Shown: positions 1 through 11,804, numbered from the stretch's first letter. The stretch: DNA of 64,000 bases from Prochilodus magdalenae (GCA_024036415.1 JAMWET010006936.1:1840001-1904000), one strand, 5' to 3'. The notes: generated from the sequence alone by a model not told the origin. Program-made: numbers and translations.

Positions 1-2190
1 AAAATACAATAAATATGGCAAATATCTCTTCTAACATGTTCAGTGGTTTCCCCACACCAAGCTGTACTTCTACATTCATAGAGGACTTAATAAAGGTAAC
101 AACCATAACTTGCTATTTTAACTCACCCTCCATTCGGTCAGATTCTGAAGAAAAGTGTGAACACAGGTCTACTTCAGTTCTTTATTTCTTGCTACGGGCT
201 TTTTGGTCAGCAGAAGACAAAAGAAACCGGACTAATGGAATACAGGTGAATTATGCAGATGTTCAAAAGACCCTTTAAAAGTCAGGGGTCCTGTTTAATT
301 CTTAGCTTTGAAAGTTTATAACTATCATGGTTTAGAACAATTAGTGGCTGTGCAATCCGTAACAGTATTACTTTCTAAATGTATCTCTTTCTTCTTCTTC
401 TTCTTGGTCGAGAGAATTTTGTCCACTAAATAGTTTTAGCTCACTAACATCATTCCAACTTCAGAATATTTGATCTGATCAGGAATGGTGTGCTTGTATA
501 CAGCTATTTAATCTGCTATGTAATTCCAGCTATTTCTTCTCCCATAGAGTCCCATTCGTTTTTGGTCCTACATTAACTACCCTTTTGTTTCCTTTACATG
601 ACAGCATGCCACCAAACTGTATGTGCTCACACAGGGCAGATTTCCAAACTCTAATCCAGAGCCATTCCCACTCGTAGTAGTCATATTCATCCCTCGTTTC
701 TCTCATAGACTCGTATTAGTTTTTTACACATCTTAGTAACAAGCTAGCAACAAGTTTGAGCTGCCCAATCACTCTACATTTTCTAATTTTAACTATCTCT
801 ATAATTATGTTCTGCCAGGAAATGTACATTTCAATTTTAGGTTACACTTGTTTTACTTTACTTATAGATCTTTGTTATATATCTTTTCAAAATAAAAAAA
901 AATAATGCTAGGACAACAGGAGAAATGAAATAATGCTTCCAACCCTTTGTATATATTCTACCAGAGGCTGCTGGGTTATGTGTTTGTTTCAATTCCCTCT
1001 CAGATGACTGCTAATTTTAGGTTCTAATGTTAGCCAGCTGGCATTTTCTGTTCTATGTAAGAAGATTTAAGAAAAGATAGAAAAAGGTAAGAAATCCACC
1101 AGCTTGTTAAGTTTGTAAAATTTTAAATTAGCAATAATTTAGAATCAGTTTGAAGTTCAACAACACTAGCTGGTAGTATAATGTATGTATGTATTGAAAT
1201 GGTGGGTGATGGGAACGTCAAACAGAGTCACCTGTGGAAACAAGTAGGCCTAAATCATAAAACGCCAATTAGCATCTTTCGTAGCAGACATCAGGTTACG
1301 GGACATTGTTATGTTTATCCTTATACATATTTTTCAGTGAGAATATATGACAAGCCATAATACTAGTGATTTAACAAAATGGAAGTATTCACAATATCTT
1401 AATCCATGAAATCGCATGTTATTAGCATTGATCCATGGCACAGTCTGGTAAGTGGCTTATTATCAGGGAGTTAGGTTGATGCTATCTGGCTAATTCGAGC
1501 AGAAGTTTAGCATATTAGAACTCCTATCAGTTTAGTCACACTTCCAGGCAGTTCTATTTCACTGAGACTTGACTTTGAGCAGGGCTCTGAGATTTGGTGG
1601 CCTATGCTTTTTGAGATTCTGGCCATTGTTAAATATAGGCTTAAAAACAGGATTGGCTGTGTGTTTGTTATTATAGAGCAGAGTAAACATGCATATGGTA
1701 TTTTAAGGTAGTGAGTAGTTATTTGATAGGTCCTCTTGTTGCAGTGCTATAAACAGACTTGGCATCTCCAGTCAAGTCACTACTGCCATTCAATGTGATG
1801 TGTAGTTTAGCTTTGAGAAGCTGGAGTTACTGGCGGTTAATTACCATATACATTTCAAAGAGAAATTCTGTGGGAAGTGTGTATTCTACTCTTTAAATAC
1901 ATACAGTATTTTTGATCATCAGAATGTAAGATATTGCAGACAATTTGTACAGTTTTAAGAAGCACACAAGTGGCCAGTCTGCCAAGGCCTGTCCTTTTCA
2001 TACGAGTGAGTCATGCAAACCACGAGTTCCCATTCAGGATAATCAGCATGTAACTCAACTACCACGGCCAAGCACATACACACATATGTACACACGCACA
2101 CTTTACTGAGACGTGACTAAAGGGGATCCTTAAGAGGACCATAAGGAACTCTAAGTCAAGAGAATATACGCTCAAGGTTTTATACTTAAT
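1..2190. other. AT-rich unique stretch without recognisable gene
   Basis: I see no coding region, RNA gene or recognisable transposon here. Open frames are short and have no familiar motif. The only local structure is a short CTT trinucleotide run near 388-405. Composition matches the general AT-rich background of the window. Confidence 0.6.

Positions 2191-2194
<4 letters not shown>

Positions 2195-2237
<43 letters not shown>
2195..2237. repeat. (GA)n microsatellite
   Basis: About 21 uninterrupted GA units. The run of Glu-Arg codons read through it is an artefact of the dinucleotide repeat. Confidence 0.97.
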
Positions 2238-2239
<2 letters not shown>

Positions 2240-2467
2240 TGGAATCAGCACTCAGGCAAAACTAATCATCTTGTAGCAGGGTTGCCAGACACAGTGCTGC
2301 TTTGTATGACTTGCGTCACACCAGCTAGGGGGCACAGCGGAAACACTTGTCCATTCGTTCTTTTAAGGTCAAAGGTCAGCACCAGTCTAGCCACCATGTG
2401 CAAAGAAACATTTGTTGTATACTCATCATCAAATAATTAGCTGCACCGAGAAGGAAATGTGGGATTG

Positions 2468-2606
2468 AAGTGCTATAGGGAAGGAAGATAAAGGTTACCA
2501 GGAACAATAAATGATGATAACTTTAGACTGATATGGGCAATATTTATTAACTACACATACAGAAGTAGTGTCTCTCAGTGTAGCTTAGGGCTAACGCAAC
2601 ATAGCA
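2468..2606 (-). mobile_element. 3' end fragment of Tc1-like family A
   Basis: Read on the minus strand this matches 57825-57970 closely. It has the same tail of the transposase frame (GCTAACGCAACAT), the same 'actacttctgtatgtgtag' segment, the AATAAATATT stretch and roughly 100 further bases up to 'ctatagggaaggaag'. Only the extreme 3' part is left, with no catalytic region. The shared non-coding tail shows that the repeat unit continues past the transposase stop. Family assignment rests on the better copies at 9786-10370, 33150-33745, 49530-49912 and 57573-57970. Confidence 0.75.
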
Positions 2607-2935
2607 CAATATCTAGTTAAACAAGTGAAGCTACATTAATAGGAGGTATTTCTAAGTAGTGAATTTTACCGATTTTTACCATTATTGGGAAAACATAATA
2701 TTAAGTAATTGATTTTGTCTGGCATCTGTGCTCCCCCACTATTTGCTTAAGACAGGTTTTCCAACAGAAAATGGAAAAGTTTTGCCCAATCTGACTGAGT
2801 TCATTCCTATTATAGACTAAGACTGAAGTGTTTATATACACAGTCTACTCAACAATCTGATGAAAATCTCTGTTGACATCCACACTACAAGTTATCAGAT
2901 CCAGAATTACATGCATGTGCAGAGTACCACTTAGT

Positions 2936-2943
2936 GTAGATGT
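2936..2943. repeat. Left 8-bp target-site duplication
   Basis: GTAGATGT directly before the element end. It pairs with GTAGATGG at 4388-4395 with 7 of 8 bases identical. Eight-base target duplications are typical of the hAT superfamily. Confidence 0.6.
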
Positions 2944-4387
2944 CAGTGGTGGACAGTAACTCAGTAATGTGTTAGTGTACTGTAAGTAGTGTGTTGGTGT
3001 ACAGTAACTCAGTAAGTGTAATGTGTTAGTGTACTGTAAGTAGTGTGCTGGTGTACAGTAACTCAGTAAGTGTAATGTGTTAGTGTACTGTAAGTAGTGT
3101 GTTGGTGTACAGTAACTCAGTAAGTGTAATGTGTTAGTGTACTGTAAGTAGTGTGCTGGTGTACAGTAACTCAGTAAGTGTAATGTGTTAGTGTACTGTA
3201 AGTAGTGTGTTGTGTACAGTAACTCAGTAAGTGTAATGTGTTAGTGTGGTGTAAGTAGTGTGTTGGTGTACAGTAACTCAGTAAGTGTAATGTGTTAGTG
3301 AACTGTAAGTAGCGTGTTGGTGTACAGTAACTCAGTAAGTGTAATGTGTTAGTGTGCTGTAAGTAGTGTGTTGGTGTACAGTAACTCAGTAAGTGTAATG
3401 TGTTAGTGTACTGTAAGTAGTGTGCTGGTGTACAGTAACTCAGTAAGTGTAATGTGTTAGTGTACTGTAAGTAGAGTGTTGGTGTACAGTAACTCAGTAA
3501 GTGTAATGTGTTAGTGTACTGTAAGTAGTGTGTTGGTGTACAGTAACTCAGTAAGAGTAATGTGTTAGTGTACTGTAAGTAGTGTGTTGGTGTAGAGTAA
3601 CTCAGTAAGAGTAATGTGTTAGTGTACTGTAAGTAGAGTGTTGGTGTACAGTAACTCAGTAAGTGTAATGTGTTAGTGTACTGTAAGTAGTGTGTTGGTG
3701 TACAGTAACTCAGTAAGAGTAATGTGTTAGTGTACTGTAAGTAGTGTGTTGGTGTAGAGTAACTCAGTAAGAGTAATGTGTTAGTGTACTGTAAGTAGTG
3801 TGTTGGTGTACAGTAACTCAGTAAGAGTAATGTGTTAGTGTACTGTAAGTAGTGTGTTGGTGTAGAGTAACTCAGTAAGAGTAATGTGTTAGTGTACTGT
3901 AAGTAGTGTGTTGGTGTAGAGTAACTCAGTAAGAGTAATGTGTTAGTGTACTGTAAGTAGTGTGTTGGTGTACAGTAACTCAGTAAGAGTAATGTGTTAG
4001 TGTACTGTAAGTAGTGTAGAAACATGAAGAACCACCAGTCAGGGTGTTTTCTACTTCAGTGTTGTGTGCTTATAATCATTTGAATAGACGTCAGTGTCAG
4101 ACTAATTAATGACCATCTATTTAAAGACAGGTGGACTGAGAGACACTAGAGTCTCAATAGAGTTGATTAAAAGTCTTGTTCCAGAAATGGTAATAGGACA
4201 CTGGAGCCATAATAAATAATGCTATTCTAACTGTACATACTTTTGTCCGTTGAAGGTAAATACTGTAGTACTTTTACTCCAGTGGAGGGCTAAAGGGACG
4301 AACTTCTACTGACACTGGAGGAATATTTTACCTTGGGTACTTTTGCTTTAACTCAGGCACATGTTTTGTGTACTTTGTCAACCACTG
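2944..4387. mobile_element. Non-autonomous hAT-like DNA transposon with internal minisatellite
   Basis: The left end reads CAGTGGTGGACAGTAAC and the right end reads GTACTTTGTCAACCACTG, so the two ends are imperfect inverted repeats starting CAGTGGT. An 8-bp near-perfect direct repeat flanks them (2936-2943 and 4388-4395). No transposase frame is present, so the element would have to be moved by an enzyme supplied elsewhere. About 1.07 kb of its 1.44 kb is a 54-bp tandem array that begins almost at the left terminus. The remaining right part (4019-4387) is unique and is shared with a diverged reverse-oriented copy at 24590-24905. The hAT assignment is inferred from the target duplication length and the terminal pattern. 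Confidence 0.7.
2950..4018. repeat. 54-bp minisatellite, about 20 units
   Basis: Units of 54 bp contain CAGTAACTCAGTAAG, TGTGTTAGTG and TACTGTAAGTAG. Because 54 is a multiple of three, the array is open on the minus strand over 284 codons as an 18-residue repeat. That frame is not a gene: it is almost pure tandem repeat and ends where one unit near 3206 has lost a single base (53 bp). Units differ at a few fixed positions (tgttgg or tgctgg, gtacag or gtagag, aagtgt or aagagt). The first four units alternate T and C in tgt/tgc, suggesting a 108-bp dimer. The first unit merges into the transposon end. Confidence 0.95.
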
Positions 4388-4395
4388 GTAGATGG
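4388..4395. repeat. Right 8-bp target-site duplication
   Basis: GTAGATGG immediately after the terminal CCACTG, the partner of 2936-2943. Confidence 0.6.
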
Positions 4396-6104
4396 TATCA
4401 TGTCAAAGTGCAGCAGTATGTTGCCTGAGCAGGTTTGTAATACGGCGATTTGATAAAATTCTGTTTTGTTTTTTTCTATAGTTGGTATAAACCTACCTTC
4501 ATTTGCTCATACATTTATCTGAACAGCTTGTTATTGTGATATTTATGGCATCCATCTGGAAAACTATTTAAGTCTTTTAAAGTTTGAAGCATAAACTTCT
4601 CTGCAAACCAGTTTCTGACTTTCAAAATGATATAACGCAAATATACATGCATAGAACAAACTTAAACTTTCCAATTTTTCCAATTTATCAATAGCCTTTA
4701 CAAGCTTTCTATTAATAGGAGCTTATTATTTACAGGATTATCCACCTTGTTAATCAGACTGAAACTGTATTCAGAATGGCCTTAGCTTGTGTATACCTGG
4801 GCATATCTTAATTCAGTTGAGCTGTTAGTTGGATTATTAAGAGATTACCAGACTGTATGTAAGCGTGGCTACTGATATTTGAATCTTTAAATCATGTAGT
4901 ATATTATAATGATCACTTACACAGTTGACTGGAATGTCTCTGTTGCGATTTCCACTGTATGATATTGACAGGGATGTCTTTAGGCCAGTAATAATAAGTC
5001 AACAAAGCTGGTTTTATGGTGAATATGAAAAAATTGACTTATTTTAATAATATTGCTAATTGCTTTTAATGTAACCTCTCTAATTTTCTTGAGTCTCTGA
5101 CAGTTTGCAGTACACCACAGAAATGTTTGGAACAATATGGGTTCTGTTCTTCCACAAAAGTAATAATAATATATTTACCTTTGAATAAACATCAAGGAGA
5201 TGAGCAAAACAAAGTATAAAGGTAAGGTAATAGAGATGAACTGAATAATTGTTGCTATGCAAACAGAAACAACCTAGCAGCAATCCAGCACAGGTAATTA
5301 ATTAGTAATTAGAAAGGAATTATACAAATTATGAAGTTTTTAAAACTAAGTTGCAGCTATGTATGCGGTGGTCCAGTCTGTGTTTGTGTTCAATAGATAG
5401 GGGATCTGGTCCCTTATCTACTGGTCTAAAACAGCCAGGCCTGTAATAGTTTCCACAGGTCAGGGGCCCCCTTAACTCTGACGCTTACTGACTTAGGAAT
5501 TGGGGCCCCTTGTGCACCCCCTACTCTTTTAAAACATGAGGAAAAAGAACTAGGAAAAGGAGAAATCCAGCAGAAATGGAAATGCCATATGTAGAAAGGA
5601 AAAAGACTGATTCAATTAGCAGTACAGTGTATGAAGAGGTTTAAGACACACATGGAGACATAATCCCAAACTGCCTGAGATGTGGAAAAATTGTGAGGTG
5701 TGAAAAAGGAAGAAAAACTAGAAGAGATGGTGGGTTTATGGGGGTATTAGTATTAGGTTGTTTGTGTAAATGAGTGCATTGGTGTAAGATTTAGGGGGAC
5801 TACAGTATACAAAACTACATAATCATCTGTAACCATAAACCAAGTCCTTATAGGAAAGTGTTTTCACCCAGCAACCATCTTTACCACACGGCGGGCAGTT
5901 ATTTCCAGCCATATAAGACCAGACTCTATAAGACCAAATCTCTTTGAATGGGGAGAGAACAAATGGACTTTCTCCACAACTGGCCACCATGTTGCTAGTT
6001 ACAAGATTTCCCATTCATACCAATGACTGGTATCCTCATTTATAGTGTACCTCCCATGATTCACTTTGTCTGCATTAAGCTCATTCATTTTGTACATACA
6101 ACTC
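4396..6104. other. AT-rich stretch, nothing recognised
   Basis: No gene, RNA or clear repeat seen. Two GGGGCCCC-type patches lie near 5462-5520, and similar patches occur near 7450-7620. They could be an unrecognised dispersed repeat. Confidence 0.5.
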
Positions 6105-6245
6105 CAGGTAGGACATTTTTAAAAATCTGAATTTTCCTGTCCCACCTTAAATGGTGCAGCTCTTGTTGTATCACCTTAAAAGCTAGAACATAACTGCAGG
6201 ACCATTTAAGCTGGAACGGAAAAATTAAAACAAGGAATTGACAAA
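6105..6245. mobile_element. Small hairpin MITE, family F copy
   Basis: The left arm 6128-6160 and the reverse complement of the right arm 6196-6227 match over about 30 bases around a shared CTTAAATGGT core. The unit is therefore an imperfect hairpin of about 130 bp. The same arm sequence recurs at 59845-59972, which has clearer ends, and as a half copy at 57088-57142. It has no coding capacity. A short miniature inverted-repeat element is the simplest reading; the superfamily is unknown. Confidence 0.6.
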
Positions 6246-9200
6246 CGTTCTTATCAGATAATGTTCCCAACATTAATTGAATAAGCTTAGTAGGCTATAT
6301 TGTTAAAACATTGGTGATGGCTATACATTTAGTATTGTGAGAAGTTTGAGAAATGGAGGACCATACTTACTAGTTACAGCACAATAAAAACCAAGGGAGG
6401 CTAAATCCTAACAGCCAGAGTAGGTTCTCAATAATGGAGGGGTGGGTAAAGTGAAGTTGTGAAGTAGCTAAATCATTTACGAATCTAACTGACTTTGAAT
6501 GAAGTCCATTAGGTAGGTATGCTAATTACAAGTGCCGCTAAAGAGGAGAAGAGTGGCTTTTGCTTCATGTCAGAAAATTTTGTAAACTACTTTTGTTGTC
6601 GTTGTCTCCTTTAGACAACAGTCTTTGTAGCACAACGACAGCAGGAATCGCATCCGAGGCTAAAGCATCCGAGGAGCTCACTTTTTGATTTTTATGTCTT
6701 GTTTTGTTTGGCTGGTTCGGCTGTAGCTGAATGTCTTCTAAAGCCAGGCTTTGCACTGTGTGATTTCAGAAATATTGTTCTTTGGTGACTCACACTGTAC
6801 TTTTGAATGGAGCATCATGTACAGACCAAGCCCACAATTAATGTGCTCACCCTGTCCGAAAGTGCTCTGTCCAAGTGACACACAGCCTCTATAGACGGCT
6901 CAGTTTAATTTCAAATAAAGCCGTTTCACTCAAAATAACACGCTGCGCATCCAAGTACCAAGCAAACATGCTAATAAACTGTACTATAGCGACTTGGCTA
7001 ACCATGCTAAGCACTTAAATACACACTGCAGGATGGTACAGTCTCTGTTTTAAAAAGCACCATGTCAACATATATGCTTCGTTATTATTATATTCAGTCT
7101 TTGGTAGCAACGCAGAACGTGTCCAGTTGCTTTGCGCGACTTTTACAGTGTCGGTAACACTTCGCTGTGTGAGCAGAGCCTTGTTCACTGGCAGCTTGAA
7201 TCATTTGTTTGTTAGTGCAGCAGTGTACATGTGGTTTGCATCACATGGCATCAGCTGGAATCAGTTGTTAGTATCAGCGCCTTTTTGTGAGGCCAATATC
7301 CAGCACGTTATCAGGCCTTTACCCTATACCAGTACTAATCCTGGGACTAGTTGCAAAACACAGTAAATTTTATACATTTAGAGCTGCATCAATAAGATAC
7401 TCAGTATCGGTCTGATACTAGCCAAAATTACTGCAGTTCTAGAGTCTGTCGGGCCCCTAGGGAAAATAATTACAGGGGGTCCCTCAAAACAGCGTTCACA
7501 TTAATATTATTCTTTTAGATTTTTTAATTTAATTCAAATACAAACAACATTAAGGAACTTTTAAATAAAGTCATTCACAAATATGAATAAACCCATTAGG
7601 GGGGCCCCCTACTATCCTACAGACCCTAGCAGCTTCCTTGCCTTCCCTGGTGGCAAACAACGTCTTTGAGTATCAGTACAGGACTTAAAAACATGGTATC
7701 AGGCCATCTCTAAATGAATAATTCTATGTTTCTTCAAACAGAAAAGCTGTCTTAAATTGATTTGGATGGGTATTGACTTCTCCTATTGTTGACTTTAGGA
7801 GGCTTCTCTGTAAATCACATTCATTCATTGTGTCTCCCCATGTATACTAGGTAAAGGATCGTGGAGACAAACCTATTATCCAATCTATATGTAATCCATA
7901 GACATTTGGCAACCAGTAGCCTTAAAAACTCGATTTAGTCTAACACTCTGCTCTGACAATCATTTCTATGAACCACTACAACACTCATAACTGCATGATC
8001 TTTGAAAAAGATGGCTGGTCTTCTCCAGCCGTATGGGAAACGAATTGGTTTGTTTTTATTTGTGTGGCACTTTTCAGCCATGTGGCATCTGTCATAGCTT
8101 TTATATCTATATAATTTATATCTATACTCTTATATCCATGCTCTCTATAAATACTGATAAGATAAAGTACTGATCAGAATCCTTACTCCAATGACTGGAC
8201 CAGCTATCAGGTTCTGAGGATTTTTACTGAATTGGGAAAATCTGTTATTGTATAATCTGTTACGGTGCACCAGCAAACTGCCACCATTTTAGGTGATGTT
8301 ATTTCCTTCATGCTCTAGTTTTATTACTTATTTTGCATTTGTTATTGAATAGTTTGACTATTAAAACGCTTGTGTTTTGTTTTGTTTGTTATTTTAGCTG
8401 GTCGTTTTACTTTTAGTTGATTATGCTTACTTTTCATTTGTTTACTTTACATATTTTATTGGCATTTCATAGCTGTATACTTTTTATAATTATATCTATT
8501 TTAAATAAATATATCTTTTTATATTTTCTTGCTAAATTCTTATTTATTTTTATTTATTTAATACCGAATGCAAACTTGTTTAGCTATACCTTCTGTGAAA
8601 TTTAAATAAATGCCTTAAAAACTGAATAAAAATGCAAACAAAGTAACTTTTATGCTACAAATACACTCGTCAGGGTGAACCAAAATTCACAGATATGGAT
8701 GCCATAGTAATACGACAAGGTGACCAAGCAGATGTTCTATTTGAACCTGTATAACTTTACAAACCATAAAGAACATACATAAAAACACCCATTAAAGATT
8801 CTTTAGCAGCCCAGAAATGCTTCTTGTGAGTGCAGGTAGGCAGTATGAAGGTGTAGTGAGACAATAGTAACTATAATGACTAGAACCAGAGTACAGTCAG
8901 ACCTGCTCTGGGCATCTTGCAGTCAGAAGATCCCTTTTACACAGAGAATTTCAGAAAAATGTGACATTAAATTGTTTCAGTCTCTGTTCATGGTGGACAT
9001 ATTTTGTCCATTTTGATTGTATAAGGTTTCCTGTAAAGAATGCAGCATCATATGGTTTTCCCCCACAGGGAAATGCTTTAGGAACGTTGTTTGAAAACGA
9101 AGCATCAGATCAAGCTCTGCTTTCCATGGAGGCCTCAACATGAGTCCTATTAAACACATGCATTACGTGTGTATGCTGGGAGGCTCACTCTCACATACAT

Positions 9201-9604
9201 CTGCTGGGCATATGAACATGCCTTGCCCATCTACTGTGGTTTAATGTTCTTGCCCGTGTACTCTGAATTGAGATTAGCATCCAACCATCAAACTCAAACG
9301 TAATGCTTCTAAAACAGAGCTCTTTAAAGAACCAAATAAGAGTGTGAAGAACCTTTTCATGAGTTAGAATGTGCTTTTTGTCACTACCTTAGATTTGTCT
9401 TACATGGCCATCTGCAAAATTTGGTAACAATCTGCCAGATATTTCTCAAGATTCCTCCATTTTTTAATACTATGAACAGTTACATTGTTCAATATGTGAC
9501 TGAACCATGTAAATTCACACTGCTATTATTTTAACCACCTTCATATCGTGTCTGTAATAGAGCACTGGCTTATAACCAATAATAAGAAGCAGTCATGCTA
9601 AAAG
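6246..9604. other. Long AT-rich stretch without recognisable gene
   Basis: I see no supported coding sequence. The section 8330-8640 is very A+T rich. The open frames here are short and lack motifs. Two GC-rich patches containing GGGCCCC lie at 7449-7456 and around 7600-7612. Confidence 0.5.
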
Positions 9605-9606
9605 TA

Positions 9607-9785
9607 CAGGGGTTGGACAATGAAACTGAAACACCTGGTTTTAAACCACAATCATTTATTAGTATGGTGTAGGGCCTCCTTTTGTGGCCAATACAGCGTC
9701 AGTTCGTCTTGGGAATGACATATACAAGTCCTTCGTCCTTCTTGGTGGTATGCTGGCCTTACCCTGGATACCGTAGCTCTTGATT
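9607..9785 (-). mobile_element. Internally deleted Tc1/mariner-like remnant
   Basis: A TA dinucleotide at 9605-9606 precedes the terminal CAGGGGTTGGACAATGAAAC, a terminus I recognise from a common teleost Tc1/mariner-type element. Read on the minus strand, the right part encodes SRATVSRVRPAYHQEGR, a helix-turn-helix-like N-terminal piece. In another frame the left part encodes DLYMSFPRRTDAVLATKGG and PTPY, the usual C-terminal end of such transposases. The catalytic core between them is missing, so the element looks like an internal deletion derivative joined near 9734-9740. The opposite terminus is absent: the sequence changes abruptly at about 9785 into family A. Non-functional. Confidence 0.7.
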
Positions 9786-10370
9786 TTTGGGGGCGAAAAC
9801 AACACAGGCTGTTTAGACTGACAAGGGCGACATTTATTTGAGTTACCCCTACAGAAGTAGTGTCTCTCAGTATGACGTCAGGCCACTGCAACATGCCAGA
9901 CGTCCTGACATGGAGTTGTAGAGGTTCCTTATAGTGTCCTGTGATAATGCATGCCATGCAGTTTCAACATTCTCACACAGCTCCTGCAGGGTTTGCAGTA
10001 GGGGTGGAGGTGGAGTCACACAGGCCTTCTGAACGTGCAAGGCGTGACAACAAACCATTCATCTTGGCCCTGACCACGGTGCCTCCACACACAGATTCAT
10101 TGGTTGTCTCCACCAAGACAAAAGTGGGACTCGTTACTAAAGATGACCCGCTGCCAATCAGCATCACTCCATGACAGTCTGGCACGACTTCACTGTAGCC
10201 ATTGGAGATGTTGCGGGTGTTGGGGCAGTCGTCATAACAGTCTGTGTGCATGTAGTCCTGCGACGTGCAGCCGTCTGCCAATGGTGCTGGCACTAACAGG
10301 GTGTAATGCAGGGCACCACAGCTCATTGAATGACTGAATCGTGGCTGCTGGGTCAATTGGAATTTGAGCT
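9786..10370 (-). pseudogene. Tc1-like transposase remnant, family A
   Basis: On the minus strand, going from 10370 down to 9840, a broken transposase reading can be followed: an N-terminal domain with VPAPLADGC, then DWQRVIFSNESHFCLGG (about 10100-10150), then a C-terminal piece. Tc1 transposases cut and paste the element using a DDE triad, and the first Asp lies in the F-S-D-E-S motif. Here that Asp is Asn. The block holding the second Asp and the Glu is missing at about 10000-10020, with the same junction as in the 57.6-kb copy. Stops and frameshifts interrupt the frame. The 3' part carries the family-specific 'cagaagtagtgtctctcag' segment. Dead copy. Confidence 0.75.
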
Positions 10371-11190
10371 CCTAATAGCTATAACTCAGCAGGGTGTTCC
10401 TATTTTATGCTATTAAATACTCAAAGACATCCAAATATGGAGGAACCACCGAATATAGAAAAGGCTGATTTCACCCAGAAAGGAGCAGAGGAATTACACA
10501 GAAGGCAAAGTACCCAGATGTGCAGCTCTCATCCATGGCTATTACCTCACATCCTTCCTTGTTTCTTGTATGCAACTTAAGAGGCATGTATTGGCCATTC
10601 ATACCCTGACCACCTCTGGAAAGAACACTGGAATGATAACACAGTATTCTGAAGGACACAACACGTAAAGGCATGTAAGGGCACCTTTACCATGCCCATG
10701 CCTATTTCAGCCTGGTCTACGAAGCCGATGTTCTTTATGTCTGCAGCACAATACAAACCGCACAAACAGCTTTCTCATCGGGCGCAATTCAGGCGTTTCA
10801 ATGGATGCGCCCTCCCTAAACACAGAGCAATTCTGAAAACGTTGAGGGTTTGATTGAATTGTAATGAAAGGATGCATTATCACCAAGAAGATCATTCTGT
10901 ATTGAAATCAAACAATAATTAGCTCATCCATTTGTAAAAGAAAAAGCATCACGGGGCTGCGTAGAACGCTGATACAATACGATATGATGAGCTTTCAGTG
11001 TGCTGTCAGGGTACCAGATGAATGGAATCGTCTAGGGTTGTTTATCCGTGTATAGGCGTATGCACAGAGTTGGATGATTCTGGCGTTAGTTTATCGTCAA
11101 ATTCACGCTAGAATGGTTGGTGGTGAATTCGGCCACGACGTTCAGCATACGACCCTCAGCTCAAACTGCTCAAAAGTGCCATAAAAGAAA
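10371..11190. other. Unique stretch, nothing recognised
   Basis: No transposon signature or gene seen. The part 10960-11160 holds more CpG than its surroundings. It may belong to the motif-rich sequence that flanks the pyrimidine tract beyond it. Confidence 0.4.
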
Positions 11191-11320
11191 AGGAGAGCAT
11201 GGCAATTAAGGATGGAGCAAATTCTCAAAGGATGCGGTGCCAACCAAAGACAGGGATCTGTAGCAACACCGAATACGAAATTGAACGTTACCGAAAATGA
11301 TTTACCGTCTTTATTTCCCC
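11191..11320. promoter_or_regulatory. Motif-rich unique island left of the CT block (candidate non-coding element)
   Basis: Unique, non-repetitive sequence with a homeodomain-type CAATTAAG at 11203-11210, directly beside a very long CT tract. There is no ORF support. Calling it regulatory is inference from motif content only. Confidence 0.25.
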
Positions 11321-11322
11321 CT

Positions 11323-11324
<2 letters not shown>

Positions 11325-11401
<77 letters not shown>

Positions 11402-11431
11402 TTCTGTCTCTCTCTCTCTCACTCTCTCTCT

Positions 11432-11484
<53 letters not shown>

Positions 11485-11510
11485 TCTCTCTTCTCTTTTT
11501 CCTTACTGGA
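11325..11510. repeat. (CT)n microsatellite with minor interruptions
   Basis: About 165 bp of nearly pure CT/TC with a few TTTC, TGTC and CCCTC interruptions, ending in a pyrimidine-rich TTCTCTTTTTCC run. Open frames on both strands (Ser-Leu or Glu-Arg) are artefacts. Confidence 0.97.
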
Positions 11511-11577
11511 GATTTTTTTAATTCTGTCCTCCCCGCTGTCTGCAATAAATCTGCATGTTGAGTGTTTAAAGATTAAT

Positions 11578-11690
11578 GCCTCTCTGTTTCTCTGCATCTC
11601 TCCCCTCTCCCTCGCTCGCTCGCTTGCTCGCTCCCTCCCTCCCTCCTTTCCTCCCTCCCTTCCTCCCTCCCTTGCTTTCTTCCTTCGTTC
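11578..11690. repeat. CTCG/CTCC-type pyrimidine repeat
   Basis: Imperfect CTCG, CTTG and CTCC units (CTCGCTCGCTCGCTTGCTCG followed by CCCTCCCT blocks), forming part of the pyrimidine-rich block. Confidence 0.9.
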
Positions 11691-11699
11691 TGACACCCA

Positions 11700-11804
11700 G
11701 GCAGTACCCTCACGTATGCATATGTAAATGCCTCTGCCTTTGAGCCGCTGGAAGTAATTGTATGCATTTTTAACTGGCCAATCGACTGACAGATAGGCAT
11801 AGAT
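11700..11804. promoter_or_regulatory. Unique island with POU/homeobox-like motifs inside the CT block
   Basis: Non-repetitive 100-bp island carrying ATGCATATGTAAAT at 11716-11729, TAATTG at 11755-11760 and ATGCAT just after, plus CCAAT near 11778. This density of octamer- and homeobox-type sites is common in conserved vertebrate non-coding elements. Conservation cannot be tested here. Confidence 0.3.

Noticed and set aside
2950..4018. CRISPR array
   Set aside because: Units are contiguous without unique spacers, and the window is clearly eukaryotic.
3171..4025. 284-codon minus-strand open frame as a repetitive protein
   Set aside because: It is a direct consequence of a 54-bp (18-codon) minisatellite without stops. 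It ends at a one-base unit deletion and lacks any unique domain.
2944..4395. LTR retrotransposon
   Set aside because: The ends are inverted rather than direct repeats, and there is no primer-binding site or gag-pol frame.
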